A model generated the notes under the pieces. The model saw nothing but the letters and a program-made list of their open reading frames with translations. It did not search any database and was not told where the DNA came from. Positions 13,339-26,900 of a stretch of DNA of 64,000 bases are shown one piece after another. Each line of letters starts with the position of its first letter. Position 1 is the stretch's first letter. Both the position numbers and the translations under genes were made by a program. This DNA comes from Elmis aenea (lineage: Eukaryota > Arthropoda > Insecta > Coleoptera > Elmidae), in assembly GCA_947652605.1 (NCBI GenBank), contig CANTFG010000167.1, positions 62,001 through 126,000 on the forward strand, written 5' to 3'.

Positions 13339-16300
13339 TTGATTTGTATATGACAGGAACAGTTTATCCATCGCCTTTTTACATGAATAGAATTGTTTTG
13401 CATATGTCTTTCAAAGAGCTGGTTTTAATTTTTAATAATTTCCTAAAAATACCGTGCTTTAGTTAATACATATGTTCCTTAAGCGACTATTTCGAAACAA
13501 TTTCAATTATTGATTTGTATATCACTGGAACAGTTTATCCATCGCCTCTTTACATGAATACAATTGTTTTGCATATGTCTTTTAATGAGCTGGTTTTAAT
13601 TTTTAATGATTTCCAAAAAATACCGTGCTTTAGTTCATACATATGTTCCTTGAGCGACTATTTCGAAACAATTTTAATTATTGATTTGTATATCACAGAA
13701 ACAGTTTATCCATCGCCTCTTTACATGAATACAATTGTTTTGCATATGTCTTTCAATGAGCTGGTTTTAATTTTTAATAATTTCCTAAAAATACCGTGCT
13801 TTAGTTAATACATATGTTCCTTGAGCGACTATTTCTAAACAATTTTAATTATTGATTTGTATATCACAGGAACAGTTTATCCATCGCCTCTTTACATGAA
13901 TACAATTGTTTTGCATATGTCTTTCAATGAGCTGGTTTTAATTTTTAATAATTTCCTAAAAATACAGTGCTTTAGTTAATACATATGTTCCTTGAGCGAC
14001 TATTTCTAAACAATTTTAATTATTGATTTGTATATGACAGGAACAGTTTATCCATCGCCTTTTTACATGAATACAATTGTTTTGCATATGTCTTTCAATG
14101 AGCTGGTTTTAATTTTTAATAATGTCTTAAAAATACCGTGCTTTAGTTAATACATATGTTCCTTGAGCGACTATTTCTAAACAATTTTAATTATTGATTT
14201 GTATATCACAGGAACAGTTTATCCATCGCCTCTTTACATGAATACAATTGTTTTGCATATGTCTTTCAATGAGCTGGTTTTAATTTTTAATAATTTCCTA
14301 AAAATACCGTGCTTTAGTTAATACATATGTTCCTTAAGCGACTATTTCGAAACAATTTCAATTATTGATTTGTATATCACAGAAACAGTTTATCCATCGT
14401 CTCTTTACATGAATACAATTGTATTGCATATGTCTTTCAATGAGCTGGTTTTAATTTTTAATAATTTCCTAAAAATACCGTGCTTTAGTTAATACATATG
14501 TTCCTTGAGCGACTATTTCGAAACAATTTTAATTATTGATTTGTATATCACAGGACAAGTTTATCCTTGGCATCTTTACATGAATACAATTGTTTTGCAT
14601 ATATCTTTCAATGAGCTGGTTTTAATTTTTAATAATTTCCTAAAAATACCGTGCTTTAGTTAATACATATGTTCTTTGAGCGACTATTTCGAAACAATTT
14701 TAATTATTGATTTGTATATCACAGAAACAGTTTATCCATCGTCTCTTTACATGAATACAATTGTATTGCATATGTCTTTCAATGAGCTGGTTTTAATTTT
14801 TAATAATTTCCTAAAAATACCGTGCTTTAGTTAATACATATGTTCCTTGAGCGACTATTTCGAAACAATTTTAATTATTGATTTGTATATCACAGGACAA
14901 GTTTATCCTTGGCATCTTTACATGAATACAATTGTTTTGCATATGTCTTTCAATGAGCTGGTTTTAATTTTTAATAATTTCCTAAAAATACCGTGCTTTA
15001 GTTAATACATATGTTCCTTGAGCGACTATTTTGAAACAATTTTAATTATTGATTTGTATATCACAGGAACAGTTTATCCATCGCCTCTTTATATGAATAC
15101 AATTGTTTTGCATATGTCTTTCAATGAGCTGGTTTTAATTTTTAATAATTTCCTAAAAATACCGTGCTTTAGTTAATACATATGTTCCTTGAGCGACTAT
15201 TTCTAAACAATTTTAATTATTGATTGGTATATCACAGGAACAGTTTATCCATCGCCTCTTTACATGAATACAATTGTTTTGCATATATCTTTCAATGAGC
15301 TGGTTTTAATTTTTAATAATTTCCTAAAAATACCGTGCTTTAGTTAATACATATGTTCCTTGAGCGACTATTTCGAAACAATTTTAATTATTGATTTGTA
15401 TATCACAGAAACAGTTTATCCATCGCCTCTTTACATGAATACAATTGTTTTGCATATGTCTTTCAATGAGCTGGTTTTAATTTTTAATGATTTCCTAAAA
15501 ATACCGTGCTTTAGTTAATACATATGTTCCTTGAGCGACTATTTTTAAACAATTTTAATTATTGATTTGTATATCACAGGACAAGTTTATCCTTCGCATC
15601 TTTACATGAATACAATTGTTTTGCATATGTCTTTCAATGAGCTGGTTTTAATTTTTAATAATTTCCTAAAAATACCGTGCTTTAGTTAATACATATGTTC
15701 CTTGAGCGACTATTTCTAAACAATTTTAATTATTGATTTGTATATCACAGGAACAGTTTATCCATCGCCTCTTTACATGAATACAATTGTTTTGCATATG
15801 TCTTTCAATGAGCTGGTTTTAATTTTTAATAATTTCTTAAAAATACCGTGCTTTAGTTAATACATATTTTTCTTGAGCGACTATTTCTAAACAATTTTAA
15901 TTATTGATTTGTATATGACAGGAACAGTTTATCCATCGCCTTTTTACATGAATACAATTGTTTTGCATATGTCTTTCAATGAGCTGGTTTTAATTTTTAA
16001 TAATTTCCTAAAAATACCGTGCTTTAGTTAATACATATGTTCCTTGAGCGACTATTTCTAAACAATTTTAATTATTGATTTGTATATCACAGGAACAGTT
16101 TATCCATCGCCTCTTTACATGAATACAATTGTTTTGCATATGTCTTTCAATGAGCTGGTTTTAATTTTTAATAATTTCCTAAAAATACCGTGCTTTAGTT
16201 AATACATATGTTCCTTGAGCGACTATTTCTAAACAATTTTAATTATTGATTTGTATATGACAGGAACAGTTTATCCATCGCCTTTTTACATGAATACAAT

Positions 16301-16416
16301 TGTTTTGCATATGTCTTTCAATGAGCTGGTTTTAATTTTTAATAATGTCTTAAAAATACCGTGCTTTAGTTAATACATATGTTCCTTGAGCGACTATTTC
16401 TAAACAATTTTAATTA
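13339..16416 (+). repeat. 18-unit mixed block with D/S and G/E hybrids
   Basis: Order: D/S hybrid, A B C D, P-like, F, G/E hybrid, F G H I J K L, D-like, C-like (with 'accg'), D. It spans exactly 18 x 171 bp to the next S at 16417 but is not the 18-mer seen elsewhere. The first unit starts as D (gacagg, ccttttt), carries 'gaatag', then ends as S (caaagag, ttaag). F-G is duplicated with a 342-bp period through the G/E hybrid at 14536. G units have 'cttggcat', otherwise seen at 45482, 48047 and 50612. Confidence 0.75.
14536..14706 (+). repeat. Hybrid monomer G/E
   Basis: The unit begins as G ('ggacaag', 'cttggcat') and continues as E (catatAtc, TTCGAA), and the next unit is F, the usual successor of E. 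The result is a two-unit duplication F-G/E-F-G. It also has 'gttctttgag', a private change in the ttcc motif. Confidence 0.78.
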
Positions 16417-18639
16417 TTGATTTGTATATCACAGGAACAGTTTATCCATCGCCTCTTTACATGAATACAATTGTTTTGCATATGTCTTTCAAAGAGCTGG
16501 TTTTAATTTTTAATAATTTCCTAAAAATACCGTGCTTTAGTTAATACATATGTTCCTTAAGCGACTATTTCGAAACAATTTCAATTATTGATTTGTATAT
16601 CACTGGAACAGTTTATCCATCGCCTCTTTACATGAATACAATTGTTTTGCATATGTCTTTCAATGAGCTGGTTTTAATTTTTAATGATTTCCAAAAAATA
16701 CCGTGCTTTAGTTCATACATATGTTCCTTGAGCGACTATTTCGAAACAATTTTAATTATTGATTTGTATATCACAGAAACAGTTTATCCATCGCCTCTTT
16801 ACATGAATACAATTGTTTTGCATATGTCTTTCAATGAGCTGGTTTTAATTTTTAATAATTTCCTAAAAATACCGTGCTTTAGTTAATACATATGTTCCTT
16901 GAGCGACTATTTCTAAACAATTTTAATTATTGATTTGTATATCACAGGAACAGTTTATCCATCGCCTCTTTACATGAATACAATTGTTTTGCATATGTCT
17001 TTCAATGAGCTGGTTTTAATTTTTAATAATTTCCTAAAAATACAGTGCTTTAGTTAATACATATGTTCCTTGAGCGACTATTTCTAAACAATTTTAATTA
17101 TTGATTTGTATATGACAGGAACAGTTTATCCATCGCCTTTTTACATGAATACAATTGTTTTGCATATGTCTTTCAATGAGCTGGTTTTAATTTTTAATAA
17201 TGTCTTAAAAATACCGTGCTTTAGTTAATACATATGTTCCTTGAGCGACTATTTCGAAACAATTTTAATTATTGATTTGTATATCACAGGAACAGTTTAT
17301 CCATCGCCTCTTTACATGAATACAATTGTTTTGCATATATCTTTCAATGAGCTGGTTTTAATTTTTAATAATTTCCTAAAAATACCGTGCTTTAGTTAAT
17401 ACATATGTTCCTTGAGCGACTATTTCGAAACAATTTTAATTATTGATTTGTATATCACAGAAACAGTTTATCCATCGTCTCTTTACATGAATACAATTGT
17501 ATTGCATATGTCTTTCAATGAGCTGGTTTTAATTTTTAATAATTTCCTAAAAATACCGTGCTTTAGTTAATACATATGTTCCTTGAGCGACTATTTCGAA
17601 ACAATTTTAATTATTGATTTGTATATCACAGGACAAGTTTATCCTTCGCATCTTTACATGAATACAATTGTTTTGCATATGTCTTTCAATGAGCTGGTTT
17701 TAATTTTTAATAATTTCCTAAAAATACCGTGCTTTAGTTAATACATATGTTCCTTGAGCGACTATTTTGAAACAATTTCAATTATTGATTTGTATATCAC
17801 AGGAACAGTTTATCCATCGCCTCTTTATATGAATACAATTGTTTTGCATATGTCTTTCAATGAGCTGGTTTTAATTTTTAATAATTTCCTAAAAATACAG
17901 TGCTTTAGTTAATACATATGTTCCTTGAGCGACTATTTCTAAACAATTTTAATTATTGATTTGTATATGACAGGAACAGTTTATCCATCGCCTTTTTACA
18001 TGAATACAATTGTTTTGCATATGTCTTTCAATGAGCTGGTTTTAATTTTTAATAATGTCTTAAAAATACCGTGCTTTAGTTAATACATATGTTCCTTGAG
18101 CGACTATTTCGAAACAATTTTAATTATTGATTTGTATATCACAGGAACAGTTTATCCATCGCCTTTTTACATGAATACAATTGTTTTGCATATGTCTTTC
18201 AATGAGCTGGTTTTAATTTTTAATAATGTCTTAAAAATACCGTGCTTTAGTTAATACATATGTTCCTTGAGCGACTATTTCGAAACAATTTTAATTATTG
18301 ATTTGTATATCACAGGAACAGTTTATCCATCGCCTCTTTACATGAATACAATTGTTTTGCATATGTCTTTCAATGAGCTGGTTTTAATTTTTAATAATTT
18401 CCTAAAAATACCGTGCTTTAGTTAATACATATGTTCCTTGAGCGACTATTTCTAAACAATTTTAATTATTGATTTGTATATCACAGGAACAGTTTATCCA
18501 TCGCTTCTTTACATGAATACAATTGTTTTGCATATGTCTTTCAATAAGCTGGTTTTAATTTTTAATAATTTCCTAAAAATACCGTGCTTTAGTTAATACA
18601 TATATTCCTTGAGCGACTATTTCTGAACAATTTTAATTA
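16417..18639 (+). repeat. 13-monomer rearranged unit
   Basis: Order: S A B C D E F G H/C D, a D-like unit with 'cacagg', a plain unit, and R. The segment I to Q of the canonical order is absent. An H/C hybrid is at 17785. The two D-type units at 17956 and 18127 both carry 'ccttttt' and 'aatgtctta'; the second has lost the c14g marker, so it is a chimera of D with a 'cacagg' unit. R at 18469 has 'caataag', a change shared with R at 40010. Confidence 0.75.
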
Positions 18640-20349
18640 TTGATTTGTATATCACAGGAACAGTTTATCCATCGCCTCTTTACATGAATACAATTGTTTT
18701 GCATATGTCTTTCAAAGAGCTGGTTTTAATTTTTAATAATTTCCTAAAAATACCGTGCTTTAGTTAATACATATGTTCCTTAAGCGACTATTTCGAAACA
18801 ATTTCAATTATTGATTTGTATATCACTGGAACAGTTTATCCATCGCCTCTTTACATGAATACAATTGTTTTGCATATGTCTTTCAATGAGCTGGTTTTAA
18901 TTTTTAATGATTTCCAAAAAATACCGTGCTTTAGTTCATACATATGTTCCTTGAGCGACTATTTCGAAACAATTTTAATTATTGATTTGTATATCACAGA
19001 AACAGTTTATCCATCGCCTCTTTACATGAATACAATTGTTTTGCATATGTCTTTCAATGAGCTGGTTTTAATTTTTAATAATTTCCTAAAAATACCGTGC
19101 TTTAGTTAATACATATGTTCCTTGAGCGACTATTTCTAAACAATTTTAATTATTGATTTGTATATCACAGGAACAGTTTATCCATCGCCTCTTTACATGA
19201 ATACAATTGTTTTGCATATGTCTTTCAATGAGCTGGTTTTAATTTTTAATAATTTCCTAAAAATACAGTGCTTTAGTTAATACATATGTTCCTTGAGCGA
19301 CTATTTCTAAACAATTTTAATTATTGATTTGTATATGACAGAAACAGTTTATCCATCGCCTTTTTACATGAATACAATTGTTTTGCATATGTCTTTCAAT
19401 GAGCTGGTTTTAATTTTTAATAATGTCTTAAAAATACCGTGCTTTAGTTAATACATATGTTCCTTGAGCGACTATTTCTAAACAATTTTAATTATTGATT
19501 TGTATATCACAGGAACAGTTTATCCATCGCCTCTTTACATGAATACAATTGTTTTGCATATGTCTTTCAAAGAGCTGGTTTTAATTTTTAATAATTTCCT
19601 AAAAATACCGTGCTTTAGTTAATACATATGTTCCTTGAGCGACTATTTCTAAACAATTTTAATTATTGATTTGTTTATGACAGGAACAGTTTATCCATCG
19701 CCTTTTTACATGAATACAATTGTTTTGCATATGTCTTTCAATGAGCTGGTTTTAATTTTTAATAATGTCTTAAAAATACCGTGCTTTAGTTAATACATAT
19801 GTTCCTTGAGCGACTATTTCTAAACAATTTTAATTATTGATTTGTATATCACAGGAACAGTTTATCCATCGCCTCTTTACATGAATACAATTGTTTTGCA
19901 TATGTCTTTCAATGAGCTGGTTTTAATTTTTAATAATGTCTTAAAAATACCGTGCTTTAGTTAATACATATGTTCCTTGAGCGACTATTTCGAAACAATT
20001 TTAATTATTGATTTGTATATCACAGGAACAGTTTATCCATCGCCTCTTTACATGAATACAATTGTTTTGCATATATCTTTCAATGAGCTGGTTTTAATTT
20101 TTAATAATTTCCTAAAAATACCGTGCTTTAGTTAATACATATGTTCCTTGAGCGACTATTTCGAAACAATTTTAATTATTGATTTGTATATCACAGAAAC
20201 AGTTTATCCATCGTCTCTTTACATGAATACAATTGTATTGCATATGTCTTTCGATGAGCTGGTTTTAATTTTTAATAATTTCCTAAAAATACCGTGCTTT
20301 AGTTAATACATATGTTCCTTGAGCGACTATTTCGAAACAATTTTAATTA
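18640..20349 (+). repeat. 10-monomer block S-A-B-C-D-S'-D-X-E-F
   Basis: S A B C D, then an S-front unit ending in TTCTAA (19495), D with 'ttgtttatgac' (19666), a 'cacagg' unit with 'aatgtctta' (19837), then E and F leading into the 20350 unit. D at 19324 has 'gacagaa' and F at 20179 has 'tttcgatgag', both private to this block. The block sits between the shorter scrambled region and the duplicated 21-mer. Confidence 0.72.
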
Positions 20350-22572
20350 TTGATTTGTATATCACAGGACAAGTTTATCCTTTGCATCTTTACATGAATA
20401 CAATTGTTTTGCATATGTCTTTCAATGAGCTGGTTTTAATTTTTAATAATTTCCTAAAAATACCGTGCTTTAGTTAATACATATGTTCCTTGAGCGACTA
20501 TTTTGAAACAATTTTAATTATTGATTTGTATATCACAGGAACAGTTTATCCATCGCCTCTTTATATGAATACAATTGTTTTGCATATGTCTTTCAATGAG
20601 CTGGTTTTAATTTTTAATAATTTCCTAAAAATACCGTGCTTTAGTTAATACATATGTTCCTTGAGCGACTATTTCTAAACAATTTTAATTATTGATTGGT
20701 ATATCACAGGAACAGTTTATCCATCGCCTCTTTACATGAATACAATTGTTTTGCATATATCTTTCAATGAGCTGGTTTTAATTTTTAATAATTTCCTAAA
20801 AATACCGTGCTTTAGTTAATACATATGTTCCTTGAGCGACTATTTCGAAACAATTTTAATTATTGATTTGTATATCACAGAAACAGTTTATCCATCGCCT
20901 CTTTACATGAATACAATTGTTTTGCATATGTCTTTCAATGAGCTGGTTTTAATTTTTAATGATTTCCTAAAAATACCGTGCTTTAGTTAATACATATGTT
21001 CCTTGAGCGACTATTTTCAAACAATTTTAATTATTGATTTGTATATCACAGGACAAGTTTATCCTTCGCATCTTTACATGAATACAATTGTTTTGCATAT
21101 GTCTTTCAATGAGCTGGTTTTAATTTTTAATAATTTCCTAAAAATACCGTGCTTTAGTTAATACATATGTTCCTTGAGCGACTATTTCTAAACAATTTTA
21201 ATTATTGATTTGTATATCACAGGAACAGTTTATCCATCGCCTCTTTACATGAATACAATTGTTTTGCATATGTCTTTCAATGAGCTGGTTTTAATTTTTA
21301 ATAATTTCTTAAAAATACCGTGCTTTAGTTAATACATATGTTTCTTGAGCGACTATTTCTAAACAATTTTAATTATTGATTTGTATATCACAGGAACAGT
21401 TTATCCATCGCCTCTTTACATGAATACAATTGTTTTGCATATGTCTTTCAATGAGCTGGTTTTAATTTTTAATAATTTCCTAAAAATACCGTGCTTTAGT
21501 TAATACATATGTTCCTTAAGCGACTATTTCGAAACAATTTTAATTATAGATTTGTATATCACAGTAACAGTTTATCCATCGCTTTTTTACATGAATACAA
21601 TTGTTTTGCATATGTCTTTCAATGAGCTGGTTTTAATTTTTAATAATTTTCTAAAAATACCGTGCTTTAGTTAATACATATGTTCCTTGAGCGACTATTT
21701 CGAAACAATTTTAATTATTGATTTGTATATTACAGGAACAGTTTATCTATCGCCTCTTTACATGTATACAATTGTTTGGCATATGTCTTTCAAAGAGCTG
21801 GTTTTAATTTTTAATAATTTCCTAAAAATACCGTGCTTTAGTTAATACATATGTTCCTTGAGCGACTATTTCGAAACAATTTTAATTATTGATTTGTATA
21901 TCACAGGAACAGTTTATCCATCGCCTCTTTACATGAATACAATTGTTTTGCATATGTCTTTCAATGAGCTGGTTTTAATTTTTAATAATTTCCTAAAAAT
22001 ACCGTGCTTTAGTTAATACATATGTTCCTTGAGCGACTATTTCGAAACAATTTTAATTATTGATTTGTATATCACAGAAACAGTTTATCCATCGCCTCTT
22101 TACATGAATACAATTGTTTTGCATATGTCTTTCAATGAGCTGGTTTTAATTTTTAATAATTTCCTAAAAATACCGTGCTTTAGTTAATACATATGTTCCT
22201 TGAGCGACTATTTCTAAACAATTTTAATTATTGATTTGTATATCACAGGAACAGTTTATCCATCGCTTCTTTACATGAATACAATTGTTTTGCATATGTC
22301 TTTTAATGAGCTGGTTTTAATTTTTAATAATTTCCTAAAAATACCGTGCTTTAGTTAATACATATATTCCTTGAGCGACTATTTCTGAACAATTTTAATT
22401 ATTGATTTGTATATCACAGGAACAATTTATCCATCGCCTCTTTACATGAATACAATTGTTTTGCATATGTCTTTCAAAGAGCTGGTTTTAATTTTTAATA
22501 ATTTCCTAAAAATACCGTGCTTTAGTTAATACATATGTTCCTTAAGCGACTATTTCGAAACAATTTCAATTA

Positions 22573-22741
22573 TTGATTTGTATATCACTGGAACAGTTTA
22601 TCCATCGCCTCTTTACATGAATACAATTGTTTTGCATGTCTTTCAATGAGCTGGTTTTAATTTTTAATGATTTCCAAAAAATACCGTGCTTTAGTTCATA
22701 CATATGTTCCTTGAGCGACTATTTCGAAACAATTTTAATTA
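22573..22741 (+). repeat. Type A monomer with a 2-bp deletion
   Basis: The first CATATG motif is reduced to 'gcatgtc' near 22636, giving a 169-bp unit. The same lesion is present at 27017-27185, exactly 4444 bp away. A rare indel shared at this distance is the clearest single marker of the duplication of this region. Confidence 0.9.
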
Positions 22742-23425
22742 TTGATTTGTATATCACAGAAACAGTTTATCCATCGCCTCTTTACATGAATACAATTGTT
22801 TTGCATATGTCTTTCAATGAGCTGGTTTTAATTTTTAATAATTTCCTAAAAATACCGTGCTTTAGTTAATACATATGTTCCTTGAGCGACTATTTCTAAA
22901 CAATTTTAATTATTGATTTGTATATCACAGGAACAGTTTATCCATCGCCTCTTTACATGAATACAATTGTTTTGCATATGTCTTTCAATGAGCTGGTTTT
23001 AATTTTTAATAATTTCCTAAAAATACAGTGCTTTAGTTAATACATATGTTCCTTGAGCGACTATTTCTAAACAATTTTAATTATTGATTTGTATATGACA
23101 GGAACAGTTTATCCATCGCCTTTTTACATGAATACAATTGTTTTGCATATGTCTTTCAATGAGCTGGTTTTAATTTTTAGTAATGTCTTAAAAATACCGT
23201 GCTTTAGTTAATACATATGTTCCTTGAGCGACTATTTCTAAACAATTTTAATTATTGATTTGTATATCACAGGAACAGTTTATCCATCGCCTCTTTACAT
23301 GAATACAATTGTTTTGCATATGTCTTTCAAAGAGCTGGTTTTAATTTTTAATAATTTCCTAAAAATACCGTGCTTTAGTTAATACATATGTTCCTTAAGC
23401 GACTATTTCGAAACAATTTCAATTA

Positions 23426-23767
23426 TTGATTTGTATATCACAGGAACAGTTTATCCATCGCCTCTTTACATGAATACAATTGTTTTGCATATATCTTTCA
23501 ATGAGCTGGTTTTAATTTTTAATGATTTCCAAAAAATACCGTGCTTTAGTTCATACATATGTTCCTTGAGCGACTATTTCGAAACAATTTTAATTATTGA
23601 TTTGTATATCACAGAAACAGTTTATCCATCGCCTCTTTACATGAATACAATTGTTTTGCATATGTCTTTCAATGAGCTGGTTTTAATTTTTAATAATGTC
23701 TTAAAAATACCGTGCTTTAGTTAATACATATGTTCCTTGAGCGACTATTTCGAAACAATTTTAATTA
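23426..23767 (+). repeat. Adjacent hybrid monomers E/A and B/D
   Basis: The unit at 23426 has an E front (cacagg, catatAtc) and an A back (gatttccAa, TtCata). The unit at 23597 has a B front (cacagAa) and a D back (aatGtcTta, TTCGAA). Two neighbouring hybrids suggest two separate exchanges. Both are repeated at 27870 and 28041. Confidence 0.78.
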
Positions 23768-23938
23768 TTGATTTGTATATCACAGGAACAGTTTATCCAT
23801 CGCCTCTTTACATGAATACAATTGTTTTGCATATGTCTTTCAATGAGCTGGTTTTAATTTTTAATAATTTCCTAAAAATACCGTGCTTTAGTTAATACAT
23901 ATGTTCCTTGAGCGACTATTTCGAAACAATTTTAATTA

Positions 23939-26900
23939 TTGATTTGTATATCACAGGACAAGTTTATCCTTTGCATCTTTACATGAATACAATTGTTTTG
24001 CATATGTCTTTCAATGAGCTGGTTTTAATTTTTAATAATTTCCTAAAAATACCGTGCTTTAGTTAATACATATGTTCCTTGAGCGACTATTTTGAAACAA
24101 TTTTAATTATTGATTTGTATATCACAGGAACAGTTTATCCATCGCCTCTTTATATGAATACAATTGTTTTGCATATGTCTTTCAATGAGCTGGTTTTAAT
24201 TTTTAATAATTTCCTAAAAATACCGTGCTTTAGTTAATACATATGTTCCTTGAGCGACTATTTCTAAACAATTTTAATTATTGATTGGTATATCACAGGA
24301 ACAGTTTATCCATCGCCTCTTTACATGAATACAATTGTTTTGCATATATCTTTCAATGAGCTGGTTTTAATTTTTAATAATTTCCTAAAAATACCGTGCT
24401 TTAGTTAATACATATGTTCCTTGAGCGACTATTTCGAAACAATTTTAATTATTGATTTGTATATCACAGAAACAGTTTATCCATCGCCTCTTTACATGAA
24501 TACAATTGTTTTGCATATGTCTTTCAATGAGCTGGTTTTAATTTTTAATGATTTCCTAAAAATACCGTGCTTTAGTTAATACATATGTTCCTTGAGCGAC
24601 TATTTTCAAACAATTTTAATTATTGATTTGTATATCACAGGACAAGTTTATCCTTCGCATCTTTACATGAATACAATTGTTTTGCATATGTCTTTCAATG
24701 AGCTGGTTTTAATTTTTAATAATTTCCTAAAAATACCGTGCTTTAGTTAATACATATGTTCCTTGAGCGACTATTTCTAAACAATTTTAATTATTGATTT
24801 GTATATCACAGGAACAGTTTATCCATCGCCTCTTTACATGAATACAATTGTTTTGCATATGTCTTTCAATGAGCTGGTTTTAATTTTTAATAATTTCTTA
24901 AAAATACCGTGCTTTAGTTAATACATATGTTTCTTGAGCGACTATTTCTAAACAATTTTAATTATTGATTTGTATATCACAGGAACAGTTTATCCATCGC
25001 CTCTTTACATGAATACAATTGTTTTGCATATGTCTTTCAATGAGCTGGTTTTAATTTTTAATAATTTCCTAAAAATACCGTGCTTTAGTTAATACATATG
25101 TTCCTTAAGCGACTATTTCGAAACAATTTTAATTATAGATTTGTATATCACAGTAACAGTTTATCCATCGCTTTTTTACATGAATACAATTGTTTTGCAT
25201 ATGTCTTTCAATGAGCTGGTTTTAATTTTTAATAATTTTCTAAAAATACCGTGCTTTAGTTAATACATATGTTCCTTGAGCGACTATTTCGAAACAATTT
25301 TAATTATTGATTTGTATATTACAGGAACAGTTTATCTATCGCCTCTTTACATGTATACAATTGTTTTGCATATGTCTTTCAAAGAGCTGGTTTTAATTTT
25401 TAATAATTTCCTAAAAATACCGTGCTTTAGTTAATACATATGTTCCTTGAGCGACTATCTCGAAACAATTTTAATTATTGATTTGTATATCACAGGAACA
25501 GTTTATCCATCGCCTCTTTACATGAATACAATTGTTTTGCATATGTCTTTCAATGAGCTGGTTTTAATTTTTAATAATTTCCTAAAAATACCGTGCTTTA
25601 GTTAATACATATGTTCCTTGAGCGACTATTTCGAAACAATTTTAATTATTGATTTGTATATCACAGAAACAGTTTATCCATCGCCTCTTTACATGAATAC
25701 AATTGTTTTGCATATGTCTTTCAATGAGCTGGTTTTAATTTTTAATAATTTCCTAAAAATACCGTGCTTTAGTTAATACATATGTTCCTTGAGCGACTAT
25801 TTCTAAACAATTTTAATTATTGATTTGTATATCACAGGAACAGTTTATCCATCGCTTCTTTACATGAATACAATTGTTTTGCATATGTCTTTTAATGAGC
25901 TGGTTTTAATTTTTAATAATTTCCTAAAAATACCGTGCTTTAGTTAATACATATGTTCCTTAAGCGACTATTTCGAAACAATTTTAATTATAGATTTGTA
26001 TATCACAGTAACAGTTTATCCATCGCTTTTTTACATGAATACAATTGTTTTGCATATGTCTTTCAATGAGCTGGTTTTAATTTTTAATAATTTTCTAAAA
26101 ATACCGTGCTTTAGTTAATACATATGTTCCTTGAGCGACTATTTCGAAACAATTTTAATTATTGATTTGTATATTACAGGAACAGTTTATCTATCGCCTC
26201 TTTACATGTATACAATTGTTTTGCATATGTCTTTCAAAGAGCTGGTTTTAATTTTTAATAATTTCCTAAAAATACCGTGCTTTAGTTAATACATATGTTC
26301 CTTGAGCGACTATTTCGAAACAATTTTAATTATTGATTTGTATATCACAGGAACAGTTTATCCATCGCCTCTTTACATGAATACAATTGTTTTGCATATG
26401 TCTTTCAATGAGCTGGTTTTAATTTTTAATAATTTCCTAAAAATACCGTGCTTTAGTTAATACATATGTTCCTTGAGCGACTATTTCGAAACAATTTTAA
26501 TTATTGATTTGTATATCACAGAAACAGTTTATCCATCGCCTCTTTACATGAATACAATTGTTTTGCATATGTCTTTCAATGAGCTGGTTTTAATTTTTAA
26601 TAATTTCCTAAAAATACCGTGCTTTAGTTAATACATATGTTCCTTGAGCGACTATTTCTAAACAATTTTAATTATTGATTTGTATATCACAGGAACAGTT
26701 TATCCATCGCTTCTTTACATGAATACAATTGTTTTGCATATGTCTTTTAATGAGCTGGTTTTAATTTTTAATAATTTCCTAAAAATACCGTGCTTTAGTT
26801 AATACATATATTCCTTGAGCGACTATTTCTGAACAATTTTAATTATTGATTTGTATATCACAGGAACAATTTATCCATCGCCTCTTTACATGAATACAAT

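Larger units (their letters stand above)
20350..23938 (+). repeat. 21-monomer unit, copy 1 of 2
   Basis: Order: G H I J K L M N O P Q R S A B C D S E/A B/D P-like. G has 'ctttgcat', J has 'ttttcaaac', N has 'cagtaac' and 'cgctttttt', R has 'tttaatgag', S at 22402 has 'aacaatttat', A at 22573 has lost two bases ('gcatgtc'), and D at 23084 has 'agtaatgtc'. All these variants recur in the next copy at 23939, which shows tandem duplication of the whole block. O at 21718 has 'gtttggcat', private to this copy. Length is 3589 bp, 21 x 171 minus the two deleted bases. Confidence 0.85.
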